Shown here piece after piece: positions 63,703 to 64,000 of a stretch of DNA of 64,000 bases. This DNA is from Bradyrhizobium sp. in8p8 (GTDB lineage: Bacteria; Pseudomonadota; Alphaproteobacteria; Rhizobiales; Xanthobacteraceae): positions 124,001-188,000 of the forward strand of contig NZ_AUGD01000001.1 of NCBI RefSeq assembly GCF_000426845.1, written 5' to 3'. Position numbers and translations under genes: made by a program. How positions within the stretch are numbered: position 1 is the stretch's first letter; every line of letters starts with the position of its first letter. The notes under the pieces were generated by a model, which was not told the DNA's origin, searched no databases, and saw only the letters and a list, made by a program, of their open reading frames with translations.

Positions 63703-63995
63703 TTTCCGATCTCCCGCTTGCCCTTCTGGATTTCGACCTGCATCCCGTCGGCGACGGGCACGAGGCAGCCCTGGCGATTGCCGACACCGTCGATCGTGAC
63801 GAGGCAGTCGAAGCACACGCCCATCATGCAATAGGGCAGACGCGGCGCGCCGCTGACTGCGGTGGAACGCCGTGCGTCAACGTCGGAGGCCAAGAGCGCC
63901 GCGGAGACTGTGTCGCCCTGACGCGCCGCGACAGCGACGCCGTCGACGAAGATCTGGACCGGCGGACGCTGGTCGTGTTCGGATCGCCTGAACAT
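63699..63995 (-). CDS. (2Fe-2S)-binding small subunit of the amine/opine-type dehydrogenase
   Basis: This 98-residue ferredoxin-like protein is the gamma subunit of the heteromeric dehydrogenase (HcnA/OoxC-like). It begins MFRRSEHDQRPPVQIFVDG and has RQGDTVSAALLASDV. The cluster ligands are in LPYCMMGVCFDCLVTIDG and the later Cys of RQGCLVPV, giving C-x4-C-x2-C-x(n)-C. It ends with a Lys-rich tail. The stop overlaps the alpha-subunit start by four bases (63699-63702). The start codon lies only five bases from the window edge, so an upstream in-frame start cannot be excluded. Confidence 0.9.
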   Translation of the reverse strand: MFRRSEHDQRPPVQIFVDGVAVAARQGDTVSAALLASDVDARRSTAVSGAPRLPYCMMGVCFDCLVTIDGVGNRQGCLVPVADGMQVEIQKGKREIGK

Positions 63996-64000
63996 GGGGA

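Overview
The window looks like chromosome from a Bradyrhizobium-type alphaproteobacterium (Nitrobacteraceae, Hyphomicrobiales). This is inferred from the high GC content, the gene families (DUF2312/GapR, DUF882, DUF1036, DUF2852, Tol-Pal next to tilS-ftsH), GC-rich palindromic repeats between genes and a FixK2-type box. No rRNA, tRNA, CRISPR array, prophage or insertion sequence was recognised. About 52 protein genes are supported, plus one 30-codon ORF with a strong ribosome binding site and one decayed dctA pseudogene.

Layout. 1-8.9 kb: tail of a sigma-54 activator, an L,D-transpeptidase and a DUF882 metallopeptidase (peptidoglycan remodelling), GapR-like and DUF1244 genes, a DUF1036 gene overlapping pyruvate kinase, and a TetR regulator. 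9.1-17.2 kb: an envelope or glycan locus with a PAP2 lipid phosphatase, a lone Flp pilin, two paralogous multi-spanning proteins, a third unrelated membrane protein, a polyprenyl-phosphate-type GT2 glycosyltransferase and a coupled methyltransferase. 17.3-19.4 kb: a universal stress protein and APC permease operon with a FixK2-like box. 19.6-32.0 kb: the tolQRAB, pal, cpoB, tilS, ftsH cluster on the minus strand. It is split between tolB and pal by a GGDEF-EAL protein and a FeeM/LuxI-type N-acyl synthase.

32.5-46.4 kb: mostly small housekeeping and stress genes. They include DUF2231, cysE, DUF2852 with a TetR gene that shares its palindromic operator, three DGPF/YciI proteins, a triple-PAS soluble chemoreceptor, an SDR, an ECF42-type sigma factor cluster (DGPF, sigma, SRPBCC, VOC), a GhrA-like reductase, and a divergent TetR/GST pair. 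46.4-53.1 kb: one catabolic operon, hyuA-hyuB-dctP-dctQ-dctM, coupling a TRAP importer to a hydantoinase/oxoprolinase. 53.3-60.6 kb: sirtuin, CPA2 antiporter, SDR, NCS2 permease, dctA pseudogene and an ABC-F protein. 60.8-64 kb: a four-gene operon encoding a heteromeric flavin/iron-sulfur amine or opine-type dehydrogenase plus RidA.

The observations most worth following up are the uncharacterised 9-17 kb glycan locus, the signalling pair inside tol-pal, the shared TetR operator near 34.5-35.4 kb, the 30-residue ORF at 40.2 kb, and the dehydrogenase-RidA operon. All family assignments come from motif reading and recall; no database search was run.
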